The notes beneath the pieces were generated by a model, which saw only the letters and a list, made by a program, of their open reading frames with translations, did no database searches and had not been told where the DNA came from. A stretch of 5,451 bases of DNA, from the NCBI GenBank assembly GCA_945956975.1, contig CAMFKC010000210.1, forward strand, positions 1 through 5,451. The letters are read 5' to 3'. Below are positions 1 through 5,451 of the stretch, in pieces (position 1 is the stretch's first letter; each line of letters opens with the position of its first letter). This DNA comes from an uncultured Methylocystaceae bacterium (lineage in GTDB: Bacteria; Pseudomonadota; Alphaproteobacteria; Rhizobiales; Beijerinckiaceae). The translations under genes were made by a program, and so were the position numbers.

Positions 1-49
1 ACGCGATTCATGAGCGTCTCGTGGGCTCGGAGATGTGTATAAGAGACAG
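1..49 (+). other. Illumina Nextera P7/i7/read-2 adapter left on the contig end (artefact)
   Basis: Bases 16-49 match the full Nextera read-2 transposase adapter: the GTCTCGTGGGCTCGG part at 16-30, then the 19-base Tn5 mosaic end at 31-49 (AGATGTGTATAAGAGACAG). Bases 8-15 (TCATGAGC) sit where the i7 index belongs and, from memory, match index N714. Bases 1-7 (ACGCGAT) match the last seven bases of the P7 oligo (ACGAGAT) with one mismatch, as expected of a read-end error. The order P7, index, adapter, insert is exactly that of a library molecule, so this is read-through into the adapter that entered the assembly and not a natural transposon end. Genomic sequence begins at about base 50. Confidence 0.97.
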
Positions 50-1405
50 ATCGTAAAAAGATCCAAACAAATTCATGAATTTCTGAATGAGGTCTTCGGC
101 GCCGCGGCCGGACTTCTCCGTCCACAGCGCGACATAAGCGTCCCACAATTCGCCCTTGCGCGACTTGATGAGGCCTGCGACGCCGCCGCCCGCCGGCGCC
201 TTGCGCTCGATGGCGCCGGGGTCGAGTTCGCTCATCATCTGCGCCACGGCTTTCTGCATGGCCGAGTACGTCTGAACCTGATGGCTTTTCAGATCGCCGA
301 AGGTCTGGGCCAGCGCCGCTTGCGCCCCGAGATAGGTTTGGGTGGGAGGGCCGAGCATGATCCGCAGCGCGTCTTCCGCCGTCGGGCTGAATTTCAGCGG
401 ATTGTTTTCACGCGCTTCGATGATCGTGTGCTCGGCGCTGCGCGCCAGGCGCTTTGCCTGAACGCGCGCTTGCAGAAGGGACTGGAGTTCCTCTGTCATC
501 AGGCGCATCGTCGCGCCGAGCATCGCGGCGATTTCGGCGGGGTTGCGGGTCGCGAAGAAATCCGCAGGCAGGCCGGCCTCGCGTGCGAAGACGGAAAGCC
601 ACGCCGCGTCGCCGGCGGGCGCCCCAGCTGTCGGCGTAGCTGCAGCAACCGGCGCGGCAGCTGCGCGCGCGGGCGCAATCGGCGCGGGCTGCGACGAAGC
701 TGCCGGCTCCGCCTGCGGACCTTCAGCCTCGACGTTCTCCGGGCGCGCAGTCCGGGCGCCAGCGGCTGGCGCCGCATCCCAGAGCTCTGCGGCGGGCTGG
801 CGCCGCCGCGGTTCCGGGACGCGATGCGCGGGCTCTTCGTAGCCGAACACGTCCGCCGCGGACCGATCCGGCGCATGACCCTCGGCCGGCGCCGAGGCTG
901 ATGGAAGATCGGCCGCGCGCAGCAGGAAGTCTGCATAAACCGGCGATCGCTTGGGCTGGGGCTTCAGGGCTTTCGGATCGATCGGCGGCGGCGCCTCGCC
1001 GACGACATCCCAGAGCGAGTCGTAGGACGCGGCGCGGTCTATCGAAATCGGCGCGATTTCGGCGTGCGCGGGTTCGGCCGCGCTTGCGCCATCCAAGGCG
1101 ACGGCAATGAGATATTCGCCGATTTGCAGACTGTCGCCGTTCTTCAATCGATAGGGCGATTGCACACGCGCCGGCGAGCCATTCACGAAGGTCCCGTTTC
1201 GCGAGACATCGAACAGCAGGTAATCGCTGCCCTCCAATTGTATTTCGCAATGCTTGCCTGAAATGAAGCGCTGGGGATCTGGTAGACTCCAGTCGAGATG
1301 AGCTTCCCGTCCGATCTCGACGCGACGCTGACCACGCATTGAAAACGTCAGCGGCCCGCCGTCGGGAAGTCTGTCGAGATTCACAATGCTCAACGTCAGC
1401 GACAT
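50..1405 (-). CDS. tagH: TagH: T6SS-associated FHA-domain protein, 3' end missing
   Basis: FHA-domain accessory protein of the T6SS. In related systems (Fha1/TagH) the FHA domain binds phosphothreonine proteins and promotes apparatus assembly at the inner membrane; that role is family knowledge. Genuine residues are 1-452. The FHA domain spans about 26-102, with the usual signature: IGR at 31-33, SGKH at 49-52, and NGTFVNG at 70-76. Residues 105-265 form a low-complexity Ala/Pro-rich linker. Residues 268-452 match the conserved TagH C-terminal helical domain, including NNPLKF (334-339) and AEDALRIML (343-351). The open frame continues to base 8, but its last 13 residues (LSLIHISEPTRRS) and stop are translated adapter. 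The family C-terminus usually ends shortly after this point, so probably only a few to a few dozen residues are lost. The start ATG has an AGGGA Shine-Dalgarno nine bases upstream. It is the last gene seen in the vgrG operon, 34 bases after its neighbour. Confidence 0.93.
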
Positions 1406-1414
1406 CGCGCCCGT

Positions 1415-1439
1415 TCCCTGAGAACATCCGGCTGAGGGA
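1415..1439 (-). promoter_or_regulatory. Candidate hairpin sequestering the tagH Shine-Dalgarno
   Basis: In the minus-strand RNA, TCCCTCAG (1439-1432) can pair with CTCAGGGA (1422-1415): seven of eight pairs with one C-C mismatch and a 9-base loop. The 3' arm contains AGGGA, the likely tagH ribosome binding site nine bases from the ATG. The 5' arm begins right after the TAA (1442-1440) of the upstream gene, so a ribosome terminating there would cover it. The pairing is seen directly; a role in translational coupling is inference. Confidence 0.4.
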
Positions 1440-1997
1440 TTATCGGAAATCGCCGCCGACCTCGACCATCTTCACCGCAAGTCCCACCCACGACTTCACT
1501 ATACCTTTTCTTCTGTCTGCCGCCAGCCTCGAACGCGCAGCCAGGAGGGCGACGCGCACGGCCTGCGGCGTCTGCGAAGGGCTGGCTTGAATGGGAGGCG
1601 CCTGAGGCGGCGCAATACTGCCCCCGGACCAGCCGACCGCGAGCAGGAGCCAGGTTGTCGGCAGCTTCGGGCTGGATTCCAGCCCCTTGTCGAGACAGCC
1701 GCGACGGCGCGCTTCCTCGGGCTTGACCGCCCAGGCATGGACGAGATCGAGGTGCGCGCGCTCCAGCGGCGCAAGATCGGGCACCGCGGACAGGCCGCCG
1801 TGACACCACCAGATGGCCTCGCGCCGCTGCAGCAGGTAGGCGCAGAAGGAAAGGGCGGAATCCTCGCGATCCTCGTCCATGCAGCGTCGGACGAACGGCA
1901 GCGCGCCTTCGTCCGACCCTTCCTCGCCGACGTCGACGGCGGCGGTCGGAAAGGAGGCGATCAAATCCCTTGTCGTGGCAAACCTGGCGCCGGCCAT
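1440..1997 (-). CDS. DUF6931-like T6SS-associated protein of unknown function
   Basis: A 185-aa soluble protein with no signal peptide or clear membrane segment. It resembles, from memory, the DUF6931 family seen in T6SS clusters. Visible hallmarks are an acidic N-terminal part, a Leu-x-x-Arg-Arg-Glu-Ala-Ile-Trp-Trp-Cys motif at 56-65, an HAWAVKPEEARRR stretch at 87-99, a PTTWLLLAVGWSGGS stretch at 113-127, and a Pro-rich loop (129-144) before a C-terminal helix. There are three cysteines (39, 52, 65) plus Cys101, not arranged as an obvious metal site. The ATG lies three bases after the vgrG stop codon, and its only ribosome-binding candidate (TGGAA) lies inside the end of vgrG, so translation is probably coupled to vgrG. 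Position directly behind a vgrG is typical of effector-loading adaptors or effectors, but the sequence resembles neither DUF4123, DUF2169 nor EagR adaptors as I know them. No function is established; family assignment is moderately sure. Confidence 0.8.
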   Translation of the reverse strand: MAGARFATTRDLIASFPTAAVDVGEEGSDEGALPFVRRCMDEDREDSALSFCAYLLQRREAIWWCHGGLSAVPDLAPLERAHLDLVHAWAVKPEEARRRGCLDKGLESSPKLPTTWLLLAVGWSGGSIAPPQAPPIQASPSQTPQAVRVALLAARSRLAADRRKGIVKSWVGLAVKMVEVGGDFR

Positions 1998-2000
1998 TGC

Positions 2001-3779
2001 TTAATTCCAGTCGATTTTCGGCGCCGAGAAAGCGATGTGGCCTGATGTCACCTTGATTTCGGAAGGCGTCATCTCGATCGAACTGGCGCCGCAGATCAGC
2101 TTGATGCTGACATTGGCGGTGGTCTTCAGGTTCTTGGCGATTTCGATCGTCTGGTTGCCCACCGAAATCGTCAGCTTGTCGCTTCCCTGATGCAGCGTCG
2201 TGGTGCGCGTTTCTCCATCGCCGCCCTTGAACTCCTCGCCGATGTCCCACGTCTCGGTATTGAGAACCACGACCTTGTGGTCCTTCTGCGCGTGCATCTT
2301 GATCTGTTCGGAGCCCTTCTTGTCCTCGAACATGAACTCGTTGTAGCCGCCGTGCCCGATCGAGGAATCGGACTTCACGCCCGACTGCGTCTTGTTGTCG
2401 GGCAGCGCGTACGGGTGCTTGTAGTCGCCGTTGTAGACGGCCCCCACGACGAGCGGTCGATCGGGATCGCCTTCGAGAAATTCGACGAGCGCCTCCATGC
2501 CGATGCGCGGAATGAACTGGCCGCCCCACTGCTTTCCGGCCCATACGTGCGCCACACGCAACCGGCAGGAGTTCATCTTCTTTCGATCCCAGTGAAAGAG
2601 CACGAGGATGCGGCCGTATTCGTCGACGTCGATTTCCTCGCCCTCCTTTCCCACCACCTTCGCCGTCTGCGGTCCGTGGACCAGCGGCTTCGGGGTCAGC
2701 AGCGGGGCCTTGTAGGGCACGCTGGAATCGAGGAACTCGTAGCTGCCCATGTAGTCTGTCTCGCCGCCGCCGCCAGACCGGTAAGCCTGCATAACGAAGG
2801 AATGCGAAGCGCGCAGCACGAGGTATTCCTTGTTCTCCGCGTCGCTTGGATGTTTTTCGAGCGTGGTCAGCCCCCCGGGCGACATGCTGATCGCGTCGCC
2901 TGCGGCATGGCGCCTGTGGTCCTGAGCCTGATCGGCCTCCAGGCGAACCTGCGCATAGTTCACGCCGTCGGATTTTTCGACGTATTTGCCGGGGTAGTCG
3001 AAAATCTCGAGCTGTCCCTTCTGATATTTTGCCGAGGCCTGCTTGTCCGCCGTGAGGTCCTTCGTGGGCTTCTTGAAATCGTAGTCCTTGAGTTCGTATT
3101 TGCCGGTTCTGAACTGCCGGTCCGACGTCCAGTGATGCACGTGTTCGGCGTCGCGCCGGGCTTGCTGCTGGGGGAAGAATGGAAGCTTGGCATGGCCGGG
3201 CACTGGCGAATGCGACGATTTGGAATCCGCCATCACCAGCGTGTGTTTTCCCTGCTCGTGCTTGAAGAAATAGTAGATCCCGTGCTGCTCCATGAGACGC
3301 GAGACGTAGTTGAGATCAGTCTCGCGATACTGGACGCAATATTCGAGCTTCGGATAACTCTTGGTGGTCGCATCCTGATAATCCGTGAAACCGCGGTCGC
3401 GGAACACTTCCTTGATGATGTCCGTCGCGCTTTTCTCGTGCCAGATTCGACAGTCTGAAGTTCGCGAGAGCAGCCAGAGCCAGGGCCGCAGCACGAGTTG
3501 GTAGACATAGAGCGCCTCGCGGGAGCCGACCCAGCGAGCCTCCACGAGCGTGCCGTTGAAATATCGGTCCGGGCCGTCCGGGCTCCGGAATTTGACGGCG
3601 CAATTCTGTCCAAGCGCTTTATCGAAATCGATATTTTCGTCTTCACTGAGCGCTTCGACCCGGAATTCGAATAGTTCGCTCAGCCCTTCACTGCCGTCGA
3701 ACCGCGCCAGCACGAGTTTGTCCTTGCCGAGCGGCGTTGTCAGCTCGCCGATACGATCAGCCTGGGATACCTGAGCCAT
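2001..3779 (-). CDS. vgrG: VgrG (TssI) T6SS spike protein
   Basis: Trimeric tip of the T6SS puncturing device, sitting on the Hcp tube and carrying effectors. The 592-aa protein shows the usual order: gp27-like part (about 1-370) with FEFRVEALS (38-46), RETDLNYVSRLMEQHGIYYFF (152-172 region) and the helical base; the gp5-like OB-fold (about 380-455) with DEYGRILVLFHWD (386-398), WAGKQWG (413-419), PRIGMEALVEFLEGDPDRP (424-442) and VVGAVYN; then a needle region (about 460-592) with GHGGYNEFMFEDKKG (475-489) and a short beta-repeat tail. It ends at the needle, so there is no C-terminal effector domain; cargo must bind non-covalently. A longer frame with an ATG at 3884 exists, but it would consume the AT-rich divergent promoter, and the extra 35 residues look like translated non-coding DNA. 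The chosen ATG begins MAQVSQADRIGELTTPLG, the expected N-terminus, with a weak GAGAAA ribosome site upstream. First gene of the minus-strand operon. Confidence 0.96.
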   Translation of the reverse strand: MAQVSQADRIGELTTPLGKDKLVLARFDGSEGLSELFEFRVEALSEDENIDFDKALGQNCAVKFRSPDGPDRYFNGTLVEARWVGSREALYVYQLVLRPWLWLLSRTSDCRIWHEKSATDIIKEVFRDRGFTDYQDATTKSYPKLEYCVQYRETDLNYVSRLMEQHGIYYFFKHEQGKHTLVMADSKSSHSPVPGHAKLPFFPQQQARRDAEHVHHWTSDRQFRTGKYELKDYDFKKPTKDLTADKQASAKYQKGQLEIFDYPGKYVEKSDGVNYAQVRLEADQAQDHRRHAAGDAISMSPGGLTTLEKHPSDAENKEYLVLRASHSFVMQAYRSGGGGETDYMGSYEFLDSSVPYKAPLLTPKPLVHGPQTAKVVGKEGEEIDVDEYGRILVLFHWDRKKMNSCRLRVAHVWAGKQWGGQFIPRIGMEALVEFLEGDPDRPLVVGAVYNGDYKHPYALPDNKTQSGVKSDSSIGHGGYNEFMFEDKKGSEQIKMHAQKDHKVVVLNTETWDIGEEFKGGDGETRTTTLHQGSDKLTISVGNQTIEIAKNLKTTANVSIKLICGASSIEMTPSEIKVTSGHIAFSAPKIDWN

Positions 3780-3817
3780 ATTGCTTTTCTCGAAACCCGC
3801 GCCGTAAATAAAGAAAC

Positions 3818-3823
3818 TATAAT
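3818..3823 (+). promoter_or_regulatory. Possible -10 element (TATAAT) facing tssA
   Basis: A perfect TATAAT on the plus strand about 80 bases upstream of the tssA ATG. At the standard 17-base spacing the -35 position reads ACCCGC, which is not a match, so the element is weak evidence on its own. Overlapping bases also give TATTAT on the minus strand (3824-3819), about 40 bases upstream of the vgrG ATG, so this AT-rich patch could serve either direction. Confidence 0.3.
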
Positions 3824-3855
3824 AGGGGTTGCCGAACGTCGAGTGGGTGGGCACG

Positions 3856-3875
3856 ATTGCCGTAGTCGCGGCGAT
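3856..3875. repeat. Imperfect palindrome in the divergent promoter region
   Basis: ATTGCCG (3856-3862) and CGGCGAT (3869-3875) are inverted copies with one base difference (a G-T pair in RNA), separated by six bases. The size and spacing fit a dimeric regulator's operator or a small hairpin in the tssA leader. The symmetry is directly seen; function is inference, and short GC-rich palindromes arise by chance in such genomes. Confidence 0.35.
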
Positions 3876-3904
3876 TAACCGCATGAGCAGACAGTGGATG
3901 GGTC

Positions 3905-5209
3905 ATGTTGCGCGCGGAGCTTGAGAAACTTCTCGAACCCGTTTCTCCGGAAAGCCCCTGCGGCCCCGACCTCGACATGGAAGGCGACGACGAATTCATG
4001 AACCGCCTTGCCGGGGCGGAAGGGATGTTTCCCGCCCAGTATTTCGACCATAACGTCGCCGAATTCAAAACTTTCACCCGCGGCGGAGCAGATTTCGATT
4101 CCGAAATAGCCGCTCTGGGGGCCCTCCTTCAGCGATCAAGGGACGTACGGCCGCTGGTCGCGATGGCCAAATTCTACATACTGGATCGGAAACTCTCCGA
4201 ATTCATCGACGTCGTCGACGTGTTGGCCCGGCTCCTCACGACCCGGTGGGATGACGTCAACCCGAAGCCGGAGGACGGCGATTTCACTTTCCGGAATGTC
4301 GCGATCCAGTCTCTCGAGGACTGGTCGCATGTCCTCTACCCCCTCAAGTATTCGGAAATCCTCCGGCACAACCGCTATGGGACGCTGACCTGGCGCGGCA
4401 AGGAAATTCTCGATGGGGCCGAACCTCGTCAGGGCGAGCCCACCCCGAACCCGGCGCAGAGCAGGGACCTGCTGGAAAAGTGCGACCTCGACGTCCTCGT
4501 CGCGCGCCGGGATGATCTGGAAAGACTGTCCGGAGCGCTGGACGCCATCGCCGGGCTTGCGCGAGAACGCATCGAGGACGATCCCGCCGATCTGAAGACG
4601 CTGCGCGAACTCGCCCGCAGCATGTCGACCTTTCTCGACGAAGCGGTAGGCGCGCGCGACCCGCTCCGCACGCTTCGCAAAAACGCCTCCGACGAACCGA
4701 CGGAAGGCGAAGGGGTGGAAGGCGAGGAACCCGGCCCTGCGCTTGGAGGGCTCGGGTCGGTCGCCGCAGCCGCGGCGGCGCTGGCGGCGGCCGGAGATTA
4801 TTTCCAGCGGTCCGAACCGTCGAACCCCGCGCTTCTCCTGATCCGGCAGGCCGAACAGCTTGTCGGCCGCACCTTCTCGGAAGTCATGCAGATCTTGTTG
4901 CCCGACCATTTCGACAGCGCGGCTTTCGACATAGGCCGGCGCCAATCCTTTCAGGTGCCGGTCCACCGGATCGCCGCTGACGGGATCGGGATCGACGCCG
5001 GACAAGACCTGGGCCCAGCTCCGACGGCGAGCGATCGAAAAGGCGCCCTCGGGCTCCTGATACAAGTCGAAAACTTCTACAACAGCCACGAGCCTACAAG
5101 TCCGATTCCCTTTTTCTGTGAAAGGGCTAGAAGAGTCGCGGGTCAGGATTTTCTGAGCCTTCTGAATGAAATCTTGCCTCCGCATACATTGAAGTCGTTT
5201 GATGTGTAA
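3905..5209 (+). CDS. tssA: TssA (ImpA-type) T6SS assembly/cap protein
   Basis: TssA proteins bind the membrane complex and baseplate and help prime or cap tube and sheath polymerisation in the cytoplasm. This 434-aa protein begins with an ImpA_N domain (about 8-145): SPCGPDL at 17-23, LLQRSRDVRPLVAMAKF at 74-90, LLTTRWDDVNPKPEDGD at 110-126 and SLEDW at 136-140. Residues 188-260 are predicted helical. A short acidic stretch (262-276) and an Ala-rich run (286-296) follow. The C-terminal part holds two related modules at 298-341 and 390-434, each with Glu-Pro-x-x-Pro followed by an Arg/Ala helix, Gly, Phe and Leu-Pro; one such module near the end is usual for TssA. The start is the first ATG giving the ImpA N-terminus; an overlapping ATG at 3898 is out of frame. 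It leads the plus-strand operon and precedes tssB by 89 bases. Confidence 0.93.
   Translation: MLRAELEKLLEPVSPESPCGPDLDMEGDDEFMNRLAGAEGMFPAQYFDHNVAEFKTFTRGGADFDSEIAALGALLQRSRDVRPLVAMAKFYILDRKLSEFIDVVDVLARLLTTRWDDVNPKPEDGDFTFRNVAIQSLEDWSHVLYPLKYSEILRHNRYGTLTWRGKEILDGAEPRQGEPTPNPAQSRDLLEKCDLDVLVARRDDLERLSGALDAIAGLARERIEDDPADLKTLRELARSMSTFLDEAVGARDPLRTLRKNASDEPTEGEGVEGEEPGPALGGLGSVAAAAAALAAAGDYFQRSEPSNPALLLIRQAEQLVGRTFSEVMQILLPDHFDSAAFDIGRRQSFQVPVHRIAADGIGIDAGQDLGPAPTASDRKGALGLLIQVENFYNSHEPTSPIPFFCERARRVAGQDFLSLLNEILPPHTLKSFDV
4796..4927 (+). repeat. TssA C-terminal module, copy 1 (coding repeat)
   Basis: Encodes residues 298-341, beginning DYFQRSEPSNP and running through LVGRTFSEVMQILLP. It aligns without gaps to copy 2 at an offset of 92 residues, sharing Glu304/396, Pro305/397, Pro308/400, Ala316/408, Gly321/413, Phe324/416, Leu332/424 and Pro333/425. 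The DNA copies are not obviously similar, so the duplication is old. Confidence 0.65.
5072..5206 (+). repeat. TssA C-terminal module, copy 2 (coding repeat)
   Basis: Encodes residues 390-434, beginning NFYNSHEPTSP and running through VAGQDFLSLLNEILP to the C-terminus. This copy most resembles the normal EP-S/T-S-P-x-P terminal module of TssA proteins, so it is probably the canonical one and copy 1 the additional one. Confidence 0.65.
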
Positions 5210-5228
5210 CCTTTCCGAAACAAGCGGA

Positions 5229-5254
5229 TTGACGAAGAGGTAAATGCTCGTCAA
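5229..5254 (+). repeat. 7-bp inverted repeat in the tssA-tssB gap
   Basis: TTGACGA (5229-5235) and TCGTCAA (5248-5254) are perfect inverted copies separated by 12 bases, inside the 89-base gap (5210-5298). There is no T-run after it, so it is not a standard intrinsic terminator. It could be a weak RNA stem, an operator, or part of an internal promoter, since TTGACG also resembles a -35 box; no good -10 lies 16-18 bases downstream. Confidence 0.3.
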
Positions 5255-5288
5255 GTTGTATCAAGAAGACAGCTCGTCATCGAGACTC

Positions 5289-5294
5289 AGGGGG
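5289..5294 (+). promoter_or_regulatory. Ribosome binding site of tssB
   Basis: AGGGGG lies four bases before the tssB ATG at 5299. It is a stronger Shine-Dalgarno than those of vgrG and tssA, consistent with the sheath subunit being needed in many copies. It supports this start, as does the immediate match of the encoded N-terminus to TssB. Confidence 0.6.
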
Positions 5295-5298
5295 CGTC

Positions 5299-5451
5299 AT
5301 GAGTTCAGATAGCGGACAAAAATTCATTCGCCGCAACCGCGCTCCGCGCGTGCACATCAGTTATGACGATCCTTATGACGCCGAACGGAAGATCGAACTT
5401 CCGTTTGTCATGGCAGTAATGTCAGACTTGTCGGGCGACGCGCCCGGCGTC
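5299..5451 (+). CDS. tssB: TssB (VipA) contractile sheath small subunit, 5' part only
   Basis: The first 51 codons of the sheath small subunit, which pairs with TssC to form the contractile tail sheath. The visible sequence has the family's N-terminus: a Ser-rich start, KFIRRNRAPRVHISYD (8-23), Tyr-Asp near 26-27, then ELPFVMAVMSDLSGD (33-47), the beta-strand block (Leu-Pro-Phe-x-x-x-Val-x-x-Asp-Leu-Ser-Gly) that is highly conserved in TssB. Full proteins are typically about 160-180 aa, so roughly two thirds is beyond the window edge; tssC would be expected next. It is read in the same direction as tssA and probably cotranscribed with it. Confidence 0.93.
   Translation, partial: MSSDSGQKFIRRNRAPRVHISYDDPYDAERKIELPFVMAVMSDLSGDAPGV

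Larger units (their letters stand above)
3780..3904. promoter_or_regulatory. Divergent promoter region between vgrG and tssA
   Basis: This 125-base gap separates two outward-facing T6SS operons and is more AT-rich than the flanking genes. It must hold the start signals for both arms unless transcription comes from further away. It contains a perfect TATAAT at 3818-3823 and an imperfect palindrome at 3856-3875. I find no convincing -35 element at normal spacing for either direction and no sigma-54 GG-N10-GC pattern. The tssA ATG is preceded only by a weak, close GGATGG (3896-3901). Confidence 0.6.

Noticed and set aside
31..49. Tn5 mosaic end as evidence of a natural mobile element
   Set aside because: It is embedded in the full Nextera read-2 adapter with index and P7 end, so it is a library artefact.
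35..901. 288-aa plus-strand open frame starting MYKRQ
   Set aside because: Its start lies in the adapter and the rest is antisense to tagH; the Arg-rich composition is typical of a GC-rich shadow frame.
1396..2544. 382-aa minus-strand open frame overlapping vgrG, the DUF6931-like gene and the start of tagH
   Set aside because: It spans three real genes in another frame and is low-complexity and Arg-rich; a shadow frame.
2190..3458. 422-aa plus-strand open frame
   Set aside because: Entirely antisense to the well-supported vgrG; no recognisable domain.
3845..3861. Sigma-54 type promoter (GGGCACGATTGCC)
   Set aside because: The GG and GC dinucleotides are not at the required 10-base separation on either strand.
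3780..3884. 35-residue N-terminal extension of VgrG from an ATG at 3884
   Set aside because: The extra residues do not match the VgrG N-terminus, the DNA is AT-rich promoter-like, and the extension would leave only 20 bases to the divergent tssA start.
4136..5254. 372-aa minus-strand open frame
   Set aside because: Antisense to tssA, which has clear ImpA-family features; no family-like motifs in the antisense product.
5229..5254. Intrinsic terminator after tssA
   Set aside because: The stem has only seven pairs, a 12-base loop and no following T-run.

Overview
The window is a fragment of a type VI secretion system (T6SS) locus from a GC-rich proteobacterium. Gene content and protein style (ImpA-type TssA, TagH, and a small protein resembling the DUF6931 family next to vgrG) suggest an alphaproteobacterium, possibly Hyphomicrobiales (Rhizobiales). 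That placement is inference from recall, with no marker gene to confirm it.

Left end (1-49): not genomic. It is an Illumina Nextera P7-side library adapter: the end of P7, an 8-base index and the complete read-2 transposase adapter. The genome starts at about base 50. The adapter cuts the first gene and supplies a false C-terminus and stop codon.

Minus-strand operon (3779 down to 50): vgrG (tssI, 592 aa spike protein), then 3 bases later a 185-aa DUF6931-like protein, then after 34 bases tagH (FHA-domain T6SS regulator/scaffold, truncated at the contig end). A small hairpin that pairs with the tagH Shine-Dalgarno lies directly after the preceding stop codon and could couple the two translations.

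Divergent intergenic region (3780-3904): 125 bases separate vgrG from tssA. They hold a perfect TATAAT hexamer and a separate imperfect palindrome, so this is the likely control region for both arms.

Plus-strand operon (3905 to 5451): tssA (434 aa, ImpA-type sheath-assembly protein), whose C-terminus carries two diverged copies of an EP-x-x-P helical module, then an 89-base gap with a 7-bp inverted repeat, then the first 51 codons of tssB (sheath small subunit), cut by the window end.

Together these encode the puncturing tip (VgrG), a probable loading or accessory protein, a phosphopeptide-type regulator (TagH), and the assembly factor and first sheath subunit of the contractile tail. No RNA genes, CRISPR, IS elements, toxin or immunity genes were seen. 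The main points for a second look are the adapter contamination, the TssA internal duplication, the DUF6931-like gene in an adaptor-like position, and the tagH hairpin.
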